Assembly (NCBI GenBank): GCA_023386495.1
Contig: JAEWJS010000034.1
Coordinates: 1 to 31,609 of the forward strand
Direction: 5' to 3'
From: Bacillota bacterium
GTDB lineage: Bacteria; Bacillota; Bacilli; Paenibacillales; Paenibacillaceae
DNA: 31,609 bases
Positions 23,846 to 31,569 of this stretch are shown piece after piece (position 1 is the first letter of the stretch; every line of letters starts with the position of its first letter). The translations under genes and the position numbers were made by a program. The notes under the pieces were generated by a model. It made no database searches. It was not told the DNA's origin and saw only the letters and a program-made list of their open reading frames with translations.

Positions 23846-24871
23846 TTATTGATACCAGCGTCCCAACAACACGGCTAGATCCTTCGACAACACATTCATC
23901 AAGGGAATGACCTTGCCGTAGTCCATCCGCGTCGGGCCGAGCAGTCCGATCGTGCCGAGCGGCTTGCCGTCGATCGAATAGCTGGCCGTAATCAGGCTGC
24001 AGTTGCGTATCGCTTCTTCATTGTTCTCGCTGCCGATCCGCACTTGAATGCCTTCCGGGAACGACGCGATCATCTTCGTCAGCATCGGCGTCTCATCCAG
24101 CCAATCCAAGATGCTCTTGACCTTGTCGACGTCCTTGAACTCCGGCTGCGTCAGCATGTTCGAGGCGCCGCTTAGGAATACGCGGTGCTCTGTCTCATGA
24201 TCCAACGCCTTCGCCAGCGCATCGATAATCGATTCGCAGTGATCGACGTAGCGGCTGAGCTCCTCGCCAACCTCGCTGAACAGCTTCGATTGCAGCCGAT
24301 GCAGCGGAACGCCGCTAAGCTTCGCGTTCAGAATGCCGACGATCTTCTCCAACTCGGACATGTCGAAGTCGGACGGAATCGAAATCGTGCGGTTCTCGAC
24401 ATGGCCGGTATTCGTCACGATCAACACGACGGCCGTGCGGTCGTTAAGCGGCACGAGCTGGAAAGCCTTCAGCGAATTGCTGAACAGTTCCGGTCCGAGC
24501 ACGATGCTCGTATAGTTCGTCATATTCGAAAGGATCATCGCAGCATGCTGGATGATTTGCTCCATCTGGTTCATCTTCGCGGCGAAGTGCGAGCGGATCC
24601 GGCGAAGCTCCACGTCCTCGACCTCGCCCATCTTGACCAGATGGTCGACGTAATACCGGTAGCCCTTCGTCGAAGGGATGCGTCCGGCGGAAGTGTGCGG
24701 CTGCTCCAGAAAACCGAGATCCTCGAGGTCGGCCATTTCGTTGCGGATCGTTGCTGGGCTGAACCCGACGTCCGACCGCTTCGATATGCTGCGCGAGCCT
24801 ACAGGCTCAGCAGAACGAATATAGTCATCCACGATCGCATTCAGAATCATGCGTTGTCTTTCCGTCAACAT
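23846..24871 (-). CDS. hrcA: Heat-inducible transcription repressor HrcA
   Basis: A 341-residue repressor of class I heat-shock genes that binds CIRCE. The N-terminal winged helix is typical (MLTERQRMILNAIVDDYI, PVGSRSIS, SPATIRNEMADLEDLGFL, then HTSAGRIPS). The GAF-like dimerisation domain follows, with the closing GPTRMDYGKVIPLMNVLSKDL. In other species HrcA activity depends on GroEL; nothing here changes that expectation. The ATG at 24871 has GGGAGGGG upstream. It is the first gene of the operon, 43 bases downstream of its own operator and 45 bp before grpE. Length matches the family. Confidence 0.97.
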   Translation of the reverse strand: MLTERQRMILNAIVDDYIRSAEPVGSRSISKRSDVGFSPATIRNEMADLEDLGFLEQPHTSAGRIPSTKGYRYYVDHLVKMGEVEDVELRRIRSHFAAKMNQMEQIIQHAAMILSNMTNYTSIVLGPELFSNSLKAFQLVPLNDRTAVVLIVTNTGHVENRTISIPSDFDMSELEKIVGILNAKLSGVPLHRLQSKLFSEVGEELSRYVDHCESIIDALAKALDHETEHRVFLSGASNMLTQPEFKDVDKVKSILDWLDETPMLTKMIASFPEGIQVRIGSENNEEAIRNCSLITASYSIDGKPLGTIGLLGPTRMDYGKVIPLMNVLSKDLAVLLGRWYQ

Positions 24872-24914
24872 CTCCGTACCCCTCCCGATCGGATGATATT
24901 GCTGCTCACTATCG

Positions 24915-24941
24915 TTAGCACTCGTTAACGTTGAGTGCTAA
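24915..24941 (-). promoter_or_regulatory. CIRCE operator (HrcA-binding site)
   Basis: A perfect match to the CIRCE consensus: TTAGCACTC, nine-base spacer (GTTAACGTT), GAGTGCTAA. It lies just downstream of the predicted -10 and 43 bases before the hrcA start, the classic position for HrcA autorepression of hrcA-grpE-dnaK-dnaJ. Confidence 0.97.
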
Positions 24942-24952
24942 CCGTCCCTACA

Positions 24953-24982
24953 AAAATACCAAACCAACAAGGCGATTGTCAA
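24953..24982 (-). promoter_or_regulatory. Sigma-A-like promoter of the hrcA operon
   Basis: On the minus strand a perfect TTGACA -35 (24982-24977) is followed after 18 bases by TATTTT (24958-24953) as the -10. The expected transcription start falls a few bases upstream of or within CIRCE, so HrcA binding would block initiation or early elongation. Confidence 0.8.
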
Positions 24983-25030
24983 GTCAGTTCAGCATTTTCA
25001 GGGGAGCTTCATGCCTAGCTGCCGCACGCT

Positions 25031-25540
25031 TTATTGCTGCTCGCTCGCAACGACCGAATCTCGGATGAAGTCGAACGATACGGGCGCATAATCCCAGTGC
25101 TCCACGCAGACGTTGAAGTGCTGCTTCCCCTCGTATTTCTGGCCGTGGATATGCCCGTGCACGTTCACATATGGCATATGATTGTTCATATATAAAGGCT
25201 CGTGACTAAGGAAGAAGAACTCCTTATAGATGATCGGATATTCGCTCACTTCGTCGAAGCCTGCCTTCAGCCACCAGGTACGGCTTCTACCGCGATCATG
25301 GTTGCCCAGCACCAGCAGCTTGTAGCCGTTCAGCCTGCTGACGATGGACGAAGTCTTCTCTTGATTCAAGAAGGAGAAGTCTCCCAGATGGAATACCTTG
25401 TCTTCTGGCCCGACGACGGCATTCCACTTCGCGACCATGGCATCCGTCATCGCATCGGCGTCCGCGAACGGACGGGATTCGAACGCGATTATGTTCGCAT
25501 GGCCGAAATGATGATCGGACGTAAAGAACACCTGATGCAT
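25031..25540 (-). CDS. Small calcineurin-like metallophosphoesterase
   Basis: A 169-residue cytoplasmic metallophosphoesterase. The metal motifs are complete: D9 and H11 (TSDHHFGH), D54 (HLGDFSF), N80-H81-D82 (GNHD), H113 (LSHEPL) and H128/H130 (NVHGHIHG). This short form resembles phage- and plasmid-type or YfcE-like phosphoesterases whose substrate is unknown. The ATG at 25540 follows GGAGGGG. It lies between a strong terminator (upstream) and the hrcA promoter, so it looks like a single-gene unit, although no clear promoter was found. B. subtilis has no such gene between hemW (hemN) and hrcA. Confidence 0.9.
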   Translation of the reverse strand: MHQVFFTSDHHFGHANIIAFESRPFADADAMTDAMVAKWNAVVGPEDKVFHLGDFSFLNQEKTSSIVSRLNGYKLLVLGNHDRGRSRTWWLKAGFDEVSEYPIIYKEFFFLSHEPLYMNNHMPYVNVHGHIHGQKYEGKQHFNVCVEHWDYAPVSFDFIRDSVVASEQQ

Positions 25541-25571
25541 TTCGCTTCCCCTCCTCTCATTAGAATAGACG

Positions 25572-25621
25572 AAAAAACCACTTCATCATTCGTCATTCGC
25601 ATGTCCGTTGATGGAGTGGTT
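25572..25621 (-). terminator. Strong Rho-independent terminator after the GNAT gene
   Basis: AACCACTCCATCA and TGAAGTGGTT-type arms pair over 13 bp with one G-U. The loop is about 24 bases, and the minus strand continues as TTTTTT. It starts 24 bases past the acetyltransferase stop and separates that gene from the metallophosphoesterase. Confidence 0.85.
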
Positions 25622-25645
25622 CTGTTGGATAAGCATTCGATAAGG

Positions 25646-26116
25646 TCAACCCAGCTTGCGAAGCACGGCAATCTCGTCGCAGCGGTCCTGCTTCGGGCAA
25701 TTGACGCAATCGGTCCAGACCTTCTCAGGGAAAATTTCTTTCTCCACGACCTCGAAGCCGTTCTTGCGGAAGAAGGATACCTCGTACGTGAGCGCCATGA
25801 CCTTCGGAATGCCTTGCTCGCGCGCATCCTCAATGAGTCGGTCGACGAGCTTGCTGCCGATCCCGTACCCTTTGTATCCGTCCGACATGCCCAGCGAACG
25901 AATCTCGACAAGCTCGGGGCCCAGGCGAAAAAGCGAGCCGCAGCCGACGATCCGATCGTCGACCTCCGCAACGACGAACGTGGCAATCTGCCGAGCGAGC
26001 GCATCGCGGGAACGCGGCAGCATGATGCCCTGCTTCGCGTAACCTTCTATTAATTGATACAATGTCTCGACATCGTCCAGCGTTGCCTTCCTGCATACGG
26101 CTTCCTTCACGGTCAT
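25646..26116 (-). CDS. GNAT-family N-acetyltransferase (short ArgA-like type)
   Basis: A 156-residue GNAT acetyltransferase. The acetyl-CoA loop is GYKGYGIG at 80-87, in the context EIRSLGMSDGYKGYGIGSKLV. A cysteine motif near the C-terminus (DCVNCPKQDRC; C137, C140, C146) is characteristic of the short ArgA-like/N-acetylglutamate-synthase-like group, but the acceptor is not proven by sequence. I chose the ATG at 26116 because AGGAGG lies nine bases upstream; a longer in-frame extension to 26200 has no ribosome binding site. It follows hemW by 105 bp, so it may be co-transcribed with hemW, and is closed by a strong terminator. Confidence 0.88.
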   Translation of the reverse strand: MTVKEAVCRKATLDDVETLYQLIEGYAKQGIMLPRSRDALARQIATFVVAEVDDRIVGCGSLFRLGPELVEIRSLGMSDGYKGYGIGSKLVDRLIEDAREQGIPKVMALTYEVSFFRKNGFEVVEKEIFPEKVWTDCVNCPKQDRCDEIAVLRKLG

Positions 26117-26221
26117 CGCCCTGTACCTCCTGTATCCCCTAATGCCATCCATCCGGAGTTGAATATGAATAAATATACACCGCTTCGCATGAATGTTCAA
26201 GAGGAATTTATCAATCGGCCA

Positions 26222-27385
26222 TTATGTCTCGAGCGCGGCGATGAAGGCGCCGAATACTTCATTGCCGAGCGGTATTCCCCGCTCCGACAGCCGGTAGCCG
26301 CTGCCGTCAGGCGTCCGTTCGAGCAGCCCTTGGGCAAGCAGCGGCTCTAATACGCCGCCGAATAGGTCCTCGATCCGGCGTCCGCCGAATTGCGCGGCAA
26401 AGTCCCTGTTCGAGACGCCTTCCAGCATACGCAGGCCGACCATCATGAAGTCCTCCATCGCCTCGGCTTCCGGGATCGTCTCCTCGCTCAATCTCGGCAG
26501 CCGATCAGCCGCCGCATCGATATACGGCTGCACGCCCTTGATATTGACGTGGCGCAGCCCGCGCGCGTAGCCGTGCGCGCCCGCACCCAGCCCATAATAT
26601 GGTTCATTGCGCCAATAGGTGATATTATGGCGGCTCTCGAAGCCCGGCAGCGCAAAATTGCTGATCTCATACTGCTCGCGTCCGGCAGCCTTCAGCTTGT
26701 TCATGATGAGCAGATACATCGCGAGCTCATCGTCTTCCGAAGGAAGCGGCAGCTCATTGCGCTCATAGAGCGCGTGGAACAGCGTGTTCTCCTCGACCTT
26801 CAATCCGTAGAGCGAGTAGTGCGGCAGGTCGAGCGCCAACGCGCGCTCGACGCTTGCTTCGAGCAGCTCCGGCGTCTGGCCGGGCAAGCCGAACATCAGA
26901 TCGATCGACAGGTTGCGGAACCCCTCTGCCCGAGCAAGTTCTAAGCTCCGGTACACGTCGTCGACGTTATGAATTCTGCCGATCCGCTCGAGCAGCCCGT
27001 TATCGAAGGACTGTACGCCGAAGCTAATCCGATTCACGCCGCCCTCTCGCATGGCGGCCAGCTTATCCGGCTCCGTCGTGCCCGGATTCGCCTCCATCGT
27101 GAATTCGACCCCCGCTGCCAGCGGAAAATGCGCCTGGACATCCTTCAGGAAGCGCGTCATCTGAGGCGGCGTCAGCACGGTAGGCGTCCCCCCGCCGACG
27201 AACACGGTCTCGATCGTCTCCGGCGGCAGCGCGGCTGCCGTGCGTGCCATCTCGAGCGCGAGCGCATCCAGATAAGCATCGACCGGCTGCCCGTTCAGCA
27301 CGAAGGAATTGAAGTCGCAATAATAGCACTTATTCGTGCAGAACGGGATATGGATATACAACGCTCTAGGCGCTCTATGCAGCAT
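26222..27385 (-). CDS. hemW: Radical SAM heme chaperone HemW
   Basis: A 387-residue radical-SAM protein, formerly called oxygen-independent coproporphyrinogen III oxidase-like (HemN-like). The CTNKCYYC motif gives the 4Fe-4S ligands C16, C20 and C23. HemW proteins use CxxxCxxC and lack the extra features of true HemN, so a heme-delivery role is the better call. FVGGGTPTVL, NRISFGVQSF, DLMFGLPGQT and the C-terminal HemN-type domain with NITYWRNEPYYGLGAGAHGY are all present. The ATG at 27385 follows AAAGGAAG. The order lepA-hemW-(two genes)-hrcA matches Firmicutes, but a repeat-bearing 328-bp gap separates it from lepA. Confidence 0.94.
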   Translation of the reverse strand: MLHRAPRALYIHIPFCTNKCYYCDFNSFVLNGQPVDAYLDALALEMARTAAALPPETIETVFVGGGTPTVLTPPQMTRFLKDVQAHFPLAAGVEFTMEANPGTTEPDKLAAMREGGVNRISFGVQSFDNGLLERIGRIHNVDDVYRSLELARAEGFRNLSIDLMFGLPGQTPELLEASVERALALDLPHYSLYGLKVEENTLFHALYERNELPLPSEDDELAMYLLIMNKLKAAGREQYEISNFALPGFESRHNITYWRNEPYYGLGAGAHGYARGLRHVNIKGVQPYIDAAADRLPRLSEETIPEAEAMEDFMMVGLRMLEGVSNRDFAAQFGGRRIEDLFGGVLEPLLAQGLLERTPDGSGYRLSERGIPLGNEVFGAFIAALET

Positions 27386-27448
27386 GGTTCGTCACTTCCT
27401 TTTATTATACATTCAGCCCGTACGAAGCTTAGTCCCCTGCGTCGAGCC

Positions 27449-27635
27449 TGTAAGTCGGATTTGCCAACTTACAGATGCTTACCTCAACCTCGTGGGTGCT
27501 GTAGTTCGGATTAGCCGACTTAGAAAGGTCTTGGCGACTCCGTGATCCGAAAATCGTGTTCTAGTTCGGCAAATCAGACTTGCAGCGGGGAGGCGTGACC
27601 AATCACCGCATGCAAATCGGCAAATCCGAACTGTA
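27449..27635. repeat. Second cluster of TAGTTCGG-type palindromes
   Basis: The 328-bp gap between lepA and hemW holds no gene. It contains four units of the palindrome family also seen at 18985-19170: 27449-27473 (TGTAAGT...ACTTACA arms, perfect at the ends), 27500-27522, 27561-27584 and 27611-27635. Each centres on TTCGG-ATTTG-CC or its complement. The unit spacing is about 25-40 bases, as in the other cluster. Confidence 0.7.
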
Positions 27636-27660
27636 GCGGCCTCAACCCGCAATTCGAACC

Positions 27661-27692
27661 GACAACAACGCCGCCAGGAGAACCTGACGGCG
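27661..27692 (-). terminator. Rho-independent terminator after lepA
   Basis: CGCCG-C-CAGG and CCTG-A-CGGCG pair with one mismatch around a four-base loop (27669-27692). On the minus strand TTGTTGTC follows. The hairpin begins 21 bases past the lepA stop, so lepA and hemW are probably separate transcripts. Confidence 0.65.
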
Positions 27693-27713
27693 TAGTAACG
27701 CGAACGTGCATCG

Positions 27714-29528
27714 TTAGTCGTCTATCTTCAGCACCGCCATGAATGCCTCCTGCGGCACCTCGACGCTGCCTACCTGCTTCATCCGCTTCTTGCCTTCCTT
27801 CTGCTTCTCGAGCAGCTTGCGCTTCCGGCTGATATCGCCGCCGTAGCACTTCGCAAGGACGTTCTTGCGCATCGCCTTGACCGTCTCGCGGGCGATAACC
27901 TTCGTCCCGATCGAAGCCTGGACCGGCACCTCGAACATCTGGCGCGGGATGAGCTCCTTCATCTTCTCGCACACGGTACGGCCTCGGGCGTACGCGCGGT
28001 CGCGATGCACGATGACGGAGAGCGCATCAACTTGTTCGTTGTTAAGCAGAATGTCCATCTTGACGAGGTTCGACTTCTTATAACCGGACACTTCGTAATC
28101 GAATGACGCATAGCCCTTCGTGCTGGACTTCAGTTGATCGAAAAAGTCGTAGACGATCTCGGACAGCGGCATGTCGTACGTCAGCGTGACGCGGTTCGTA
28201 TCGAGATACTCCATGTTCAGGAACTCGCCGCGCTTGTTCTGGCAGAGCTCCATGATCGCGCCGACGTAATCGTTCGGCACGATGATCGATGCCTTGACGA
28301 ACGGCTCTTCGACGTACTCCAGCTTGCCCGCTTCCGGATAGTTCGACGGGTTGTCGATATCCAGCGTCTCGCCGTTCGTGAGGGTTACCTTGTAGATAAC
28401 GCTCGGCGCGGTCGTGATCAGCGGAATGTTGAATTCTCGCTCGATCCGCTCCTGAATGATCTCCATGTGCAGGAGGCCCAAGAAGCCGCAGCGGAAGCCG
28501 AAGCCGAGCGCGGACGACGTCTCCGGCTCGTAACGCAGCGATGCGTCATTCAGCTCGAGCTTCTCGAGCGCCTCCCGAAGGTCGTTGTAATCCTGCGTCT
28601 CAATCGGGTACAGACCGCAGAATACCATCGGATTGATCTTTCGGTAACCTGGGAGCGGCGCAGGCGCAGGCCGCTTCGCTTCGGTAATCGTATCGCCGAC
28701 GCGCGTATCCTTCACGTTCTTGATGCCTGCGACGACGAAGCCGACATCGCCGATCGCCAGCTCGTTCACGATCCCCATGCGCGGCATGAACGCGCCGACC
28801 TCGATGACCTCGAATTCCGCGCCAGTCGCCATGAACCGAATCTTGGAGCCTGCCTTAATGCTGCCGTCCACGACTCGGACATAGACGATTACGCCCTTAT
28901 ACGGATCGTAGTGCGAGTCGAAGATGAGCGCCTTCAGCGGGTCGTCCGGATTGCCGGTCGGCGGCGGAACCTGCTTCACGACCTGCTCCAGAATTTCCTT
29001 GATGCCGATGCCGGCCTTGGCGGATGCCAGTACGGCTTCGCTCGTATCGAGGCCGATGACATCCTCGATCTCCTGCTTCACGCGTTCCGGTTCTGCGCTG
29101 GGCAGATCGATCTTGTTAATGACGGGGAGAATCTCCAGATTATTATCGAGCGCCAGATACACGTTGGCAAGCGTCTGCGCTTCGATGCCCTGCGCCGCGT
29201 CCACGACTAAGAGTGCGCCTTCGCAAGCCGCAAGGCTGCGGGATACCTCGTACGTGAAGTCGACGTGTCCCGGCGTGTCGATCAGATTCAATATATAGGT
29301 CTCGCCGTCGTCGGCCTTATAGGCCAGCCGCACGGCCTGCAGCTTGATCGTGATGCCGCGCTCGCGTTCGAGATCCATCTTATCGAGCACTTGATCCTGC
29401 ATCTCTCGGGAAGTCAGCGCCCCTGTGAATTCCAGGATTCGGTCGGCCAGCGTCGATTTGCCGTGGTCGATATGCGCGATAATGGAAAAGTTGCGAATTT
29501 TCTGTTGTCGCTTAAGAACGTCTGTCAT
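27714..29528 (-). CDS. lepA: Translation elongation factor 4 (LepA)
   Basis: A 604-residue ribosome-associated GTPase that back-translocates or remodels stalled elongation complexes. G1 is AHIDHGKST at 18-26, G3 DTPGHVDF and G4 NKIDLPSA. The EF-G-like domains and the LepA-specific C-terminus (GGDISRKRKLLEKQKEGKKRMK) are complete. I chose the ATG at 29528 (MTDVLKRQQKIRNFSII) with GGGGGA about six bases upstream. In-frame sequence continues about 135 codons upstream but crosses the promoter and the preceding gene, so it is not coding. A TATAAT promoter lies 41 bases before the start. Confidence 0.97.
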   Translation of the reverse strand: MTDVLKRQQKIRNFSIIAHIDHGKSTLADRILEFTGALTSREMQDQVLDKMDLERERGITIKLQAVRLAYKADDGETYILNLIDTPGHVDFTYEVSRSLAACEGALLVVDAAQGIEAQTLANVYLALDNNLEILPVINKIDLPSAEPERVKQEIEDVIGLDTSEAVLASAKAGIGIKEILEQVVKQVPPPTGNPDDPLKALIFDSHYDPYKGVIVYVRVVDGSIKAGSKIRFMATGAEFEVIEVGAFMPRMGIVNELAIGDVGFVVAGIKNVKDTRVGDTITEAKRPAPAPLPGYRKINPMVFCGLYPIETQDYNDLREALEKLELNDASLRYEPETSSALGFGFRCGFLGLLHMEIIQERIEREFNIPLITTAPSVIYKVTLTNGETLDIDNPSNYPEAGKLEYVEEPFVKASIIVPNDYVGAIMELCQNKRGEFLNMEYLDTNRVTLTYDMPLSEIVYDFFDQLKSSTKGYASFDYEVSGYKKSNLVKMDILLNNEQVDALSVIVHRDRAYARGRTVCEKMKELIPRQMFEVPVQASIGTKVIARETVKAMRKNVLAKCYGGDISRKRKLLEKQKEGKKRMKQVGSVEVPQEAFMAVLKIDD

Positions 29529-29568
29529 GCTAATCCCCCAACACCCTGAAATGCTATCCATTCGACCT

Positions 29569-29597
29569 ATTATAACAGTTGGAGGTTCATGCATCAA
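29569..29597 (-). promoter_or_regulatory. Sigma-A-like promoter of lepA
   Basis: On the minus strand TTGATG (29597-29592), a 17-base spacer and a perfect TATAAT (29574-29569) lie 40 bases before the lepA ATG. The pair sits in the 82-bp gap after the yqxA-position gene, so lepA can be expressed independently of the sporulation genes upstream. Confidence 0.75.
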
Positions 29598-29610
29598 TGT
29601 ATGGATGCCG

Positions 29611-30030
29611 TCAGTCCGTAATCGCTTCGAACATCGACACGACAAAACGGATGCCGCCGCTCGACACGGATTGCAGCAGCCCCGCCGTGCCGTCCGCGAG
29701 CCGGTTGACCGAGGGCTCTCCGGATGGGGCCGGAAGCGTCGTGCTGACGCCGTTCTCTCCGGCAATGGCCGCGGACGGTTCTGCCGCCTCCTGCCCCTTG
29801 CCGGCGCCGATCTCCGTAATGACCGAAGGCTGCCCGGCGACCGTTCCCGCCGCCTCGCCGCCTGCCTGCGCCCCCGTCGCCCCGTCCTCTTCGGGCACGG
29901 GCGCAACCGTTCCGCCGCGGTCGAGCGGCCCATAGACGTCCGCGAGTCCTTGCGAGGTCAGCTCGATCCCGTATAGTACCGCGATGACGATCAGCGCGCC
30001 GAGCATCGCGTATTTCCATGGTTTGCGCAT
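29611..30030 (-). CDS. Small membrane-anchored protein at the yqxA position
   Basis: A 139-residue protein with one N-terminal membrane segment (about 7-23, MLGALIVIAVLYGIEL). A low-complexity Gly/Ala/Pro/Glu-rich stretch follows (about 35-105), then an amphipathic C-terminal segment (SVNRLADGTAGLLQSV ... IRFVVSMFEAITD). In B. subtilis yqxA (DUF3679) lies exactly between spoIIP and lepA, and this protein has the same layout, so I call it YqxA-like by position and topology. Sequence identity could not be tested. The ATG at 30030 follows AGGAGGGG and is 36 bp after the spoIIP stop, so it is probably co-transcribed with spoIIP. Its function is unknown; sporulation expression is inferred from the neighbour. 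Confidence 0.75.
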   Translation of the reverse strand: MRKPWKYAMLGALIVIAVLYGIELTSQGLADVYGPLDRGGTVAPVPEEDGATGAQAGGEAAGTVAGQPSVITEIGAGKGQEAAEPSAAIAGENGVSTTLPAPSGEPSVNRLADGTAGLLQSVSSGGIRFVVSMFEAITD

Positions 30031-30066
30031 CCCTTACCCCTCCTATCGCTCGAGACCCGATGCGAA

Positions 30067-31329
30067 TCAAGAAGCCTGCTTCGCATCGACCTTCTCGTCC
30101 TCCCAATAAATATCCGTAATGACTTTAGCCAGCGCGTCCGCGGTCCGGTACGATTCCTCCAGCGTATTCTCCACCCCGCCGATCTCCACAATGACGCTCT
30201 CGGGCGCAAGCGACTGATTATATTCGCCGTTGCCGGTGGCCGCCGTCTTCCCCCATATGCCGCGCGAGATGCCAGGATACTCTTTCTCGAGCGCCTCGTG
30301 GATCTTCGTCGCGAACGCTTCGTTCTTGCGCCACTCCGGATTGCGGTGTCCGATAATGAAGAATACCTGCGCGTAGTCCTTGCCGTCGATCGTCGCCGTC
30401 GTGTACTTGCGCGGCTGGGAATCGCGGTGAATATCGAAGAAGAACTCGAGATCATCGTTGCTGGCCATCGCTTCCGTCACGGTCTGCTTCGAGTATTTGT
30501 AAGACAGCTCCCAGCGATAATCCTTGATGGCCGTCGGATAGTCCGTGTTCGAATGAAGCGCCCCTACGCCCTCGTCTTCCAGCTTCTCTACCAGCCGTTT
30601 GCCGACTAGCGTTATATTTTTCTTCGTGGAGTTCGGATCCTTCGTATTGTCCTCCAGCTCCGGTATCCACGACTCGCGATTATGCGAATGATAGACGAAC
30701 ACGACCTTGCGCCCGCCCGTTGTCGGCTTGGCCGGTTCATCCGGCTCGTCTCCGGCTGGCGGCTGCTGCGCGGGCTCTTGCTGCACATCCGGTTCTCCGG
30801 CATCCGGCAGAGGTGCCGCGTCCGATGGCTCCGGCGTCTGGCCTGCCCCGTCCGGCTCAGGGTCACCCTCTTCGCCGTGCCCGGGAATCGGACGATTATC
30901 CTCGGGTCCGATGGCGACATCGGTCCCGTTGCCGCCGCGGAGCAGGAAGGCGCTGTCGTCACCCATGCCGGGCATCTCGCCTGCCATTAAGCTCTTCGGG
31001 TCGCTCAGGTTGATGTCCGTCAGCAGCCTAACGAAGAACGAAGCCGTATCGGAGCCTGTTACTGCCCCGTCGGGATCGGATTCGAATGCCGGCATTTCCA
31101 TGCCCAGCATATTCGAGAAAAAAGCGCTCGATATCGCCGCGGCGAACCCCGTCATGGACGACATGTCCGATGTCGAGGACTGCTTATGCGCCATTCCGGC
31201 AGTCCCGGCGGCGACGAAAAATAGCATGGAGCATACGGATAATGCGGCGAAAGTGCGACCTTGTACGAGCAGCCGGCGGAGCGCTTCTCCGGAGCGCGGG
31301 CCATGCCATTGCACGGATATTCTTTTCAT
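30067..31329 (-). CDS. spoIIP: Stage II sporulation protein P
   Basis: A 420-residue membrane-anchored peptidoglycan hydrolase (amidase/endopeptidase) of the DMP engulfment machine with SpoIID and SpoIIM. It has a basic N-terminus and one membrane segment (about 27-47). An acidic/Pro-rich extracytoplasmic linker runs about 140-205. The catalytic domain from 206 has the zinc-site residues H214/H216 (VYHSHNRESW), H301 (FFDIHRDS) and E382 (VIVEIGGVENTLEE). It is about 20 residues longer than B. subtilis SpoIIP, mostly in the linker. The ATG at 31329 has GGGAGG about ten bases upstream. In B. subtilis it is sigma-E controlled; only a loose CATAGACT -10 is visible here near 31375. Confidence 0.95.
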   Translation of the reverse strand: MKRISVQWHGPRSGEALRRLLVQGRTFAALSVCSMLFFVAAGTAGMAHKQSSTSDMSSMTGFAAAISSAFFSNMLGMEMPAFESDPDGAVTGSDTASFFVRLLTDINLSDPKSLMAGEMPGMGDDSAFLLRGGNGTDVAIGPEDNRPIPGHGEEGDPEPDGAGQTPEPSDAAPLPDAGEPDVQQEPAQQPPAGDEPDEPAKPTTGGRKVVFVYHSHNRESWIPELEDNTKDPNSTKKNITLVGKRLVEKLEDEGVGALHSNTDYPTAIKDYRWELSYKYSKQTVTEAMASNDDLEFFFDIHRDSQPRKYTTATIDGKDYAQVFFIIGHRNPEWRKNEAFATKIHEALEKEYPGISRGIWGKTAATGNGEYNQSLAPESVIVEIGGVENTLEESYRTADALAKVITDIYWEDEKVDAKQAS

Positions 31330-31405
31330 GCTGCGGTTCCTCCCAACATCTGCTTCTCTTAACCGGTTGCTATCAGTCTATGAGAAACATGCTAGAACTA
31401 GAACC

Positions 31406-31569
31406 AGGGGTCCAGTTGTGATCGCGATGCCTGTGCTGACGAAGCTTATTCGGCGGCGAATCTTGAACGCTGGCGAAAATTCCGGTGCTCATGTAGCTTT
31501 GACTACACTGCGCTCCTCATTTTCTACCATCGTCCAACCTTCTTGGCGCTGACAACTGGACTTTTAGAA
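31406..31569 (-). repeat. Structured interspersed element, copy B
   Basis: The inverted near-copy of 23045-23206, 164 bases long, in the 280-bp region upstream of spoIIP; nothing else is recognisable there. On the minus strand the ends pair perfectly over 10 bp: GTCCAGTTGT (31561-31552) with ACAACTGGAC (31419-31410). Inside are hairpins CCAA-GAAGG-TTGG, GTGTAGT-CAAA-GCTACAT and ATTCG-CCGC-CGAAT. It reads in the same direction as spoIIP and could be part of its leader or a separate RNA. Confidence 0.8.

Noticed and set aside
27404..27409. Perfect TATAAT 19 bases before the hemW start
   Set aside because: No -35 at usable spacing, and a transcript starting there would begin inside the hemW ribosome binding site.
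29529..29933. In-frame N-terminal extension of lepA
   Set aside because: It crosses the TATAAT promoter and the preceding gene in another frame; LepA proteins begin at the MTDV-type start.
31365..31395. Possible sigma-E promoter of spoIIP (CATAGACT as -10)
   Set aside because: One mismatch in the -10 and no acceptable -35 at 13-15 bases; too weak to list as a feature.
31384..31552. Plus-strand frame through element copy B
   Set aside because: Copy A has a one-base length difference that breaks the same frame, so it is not a conserved protein.
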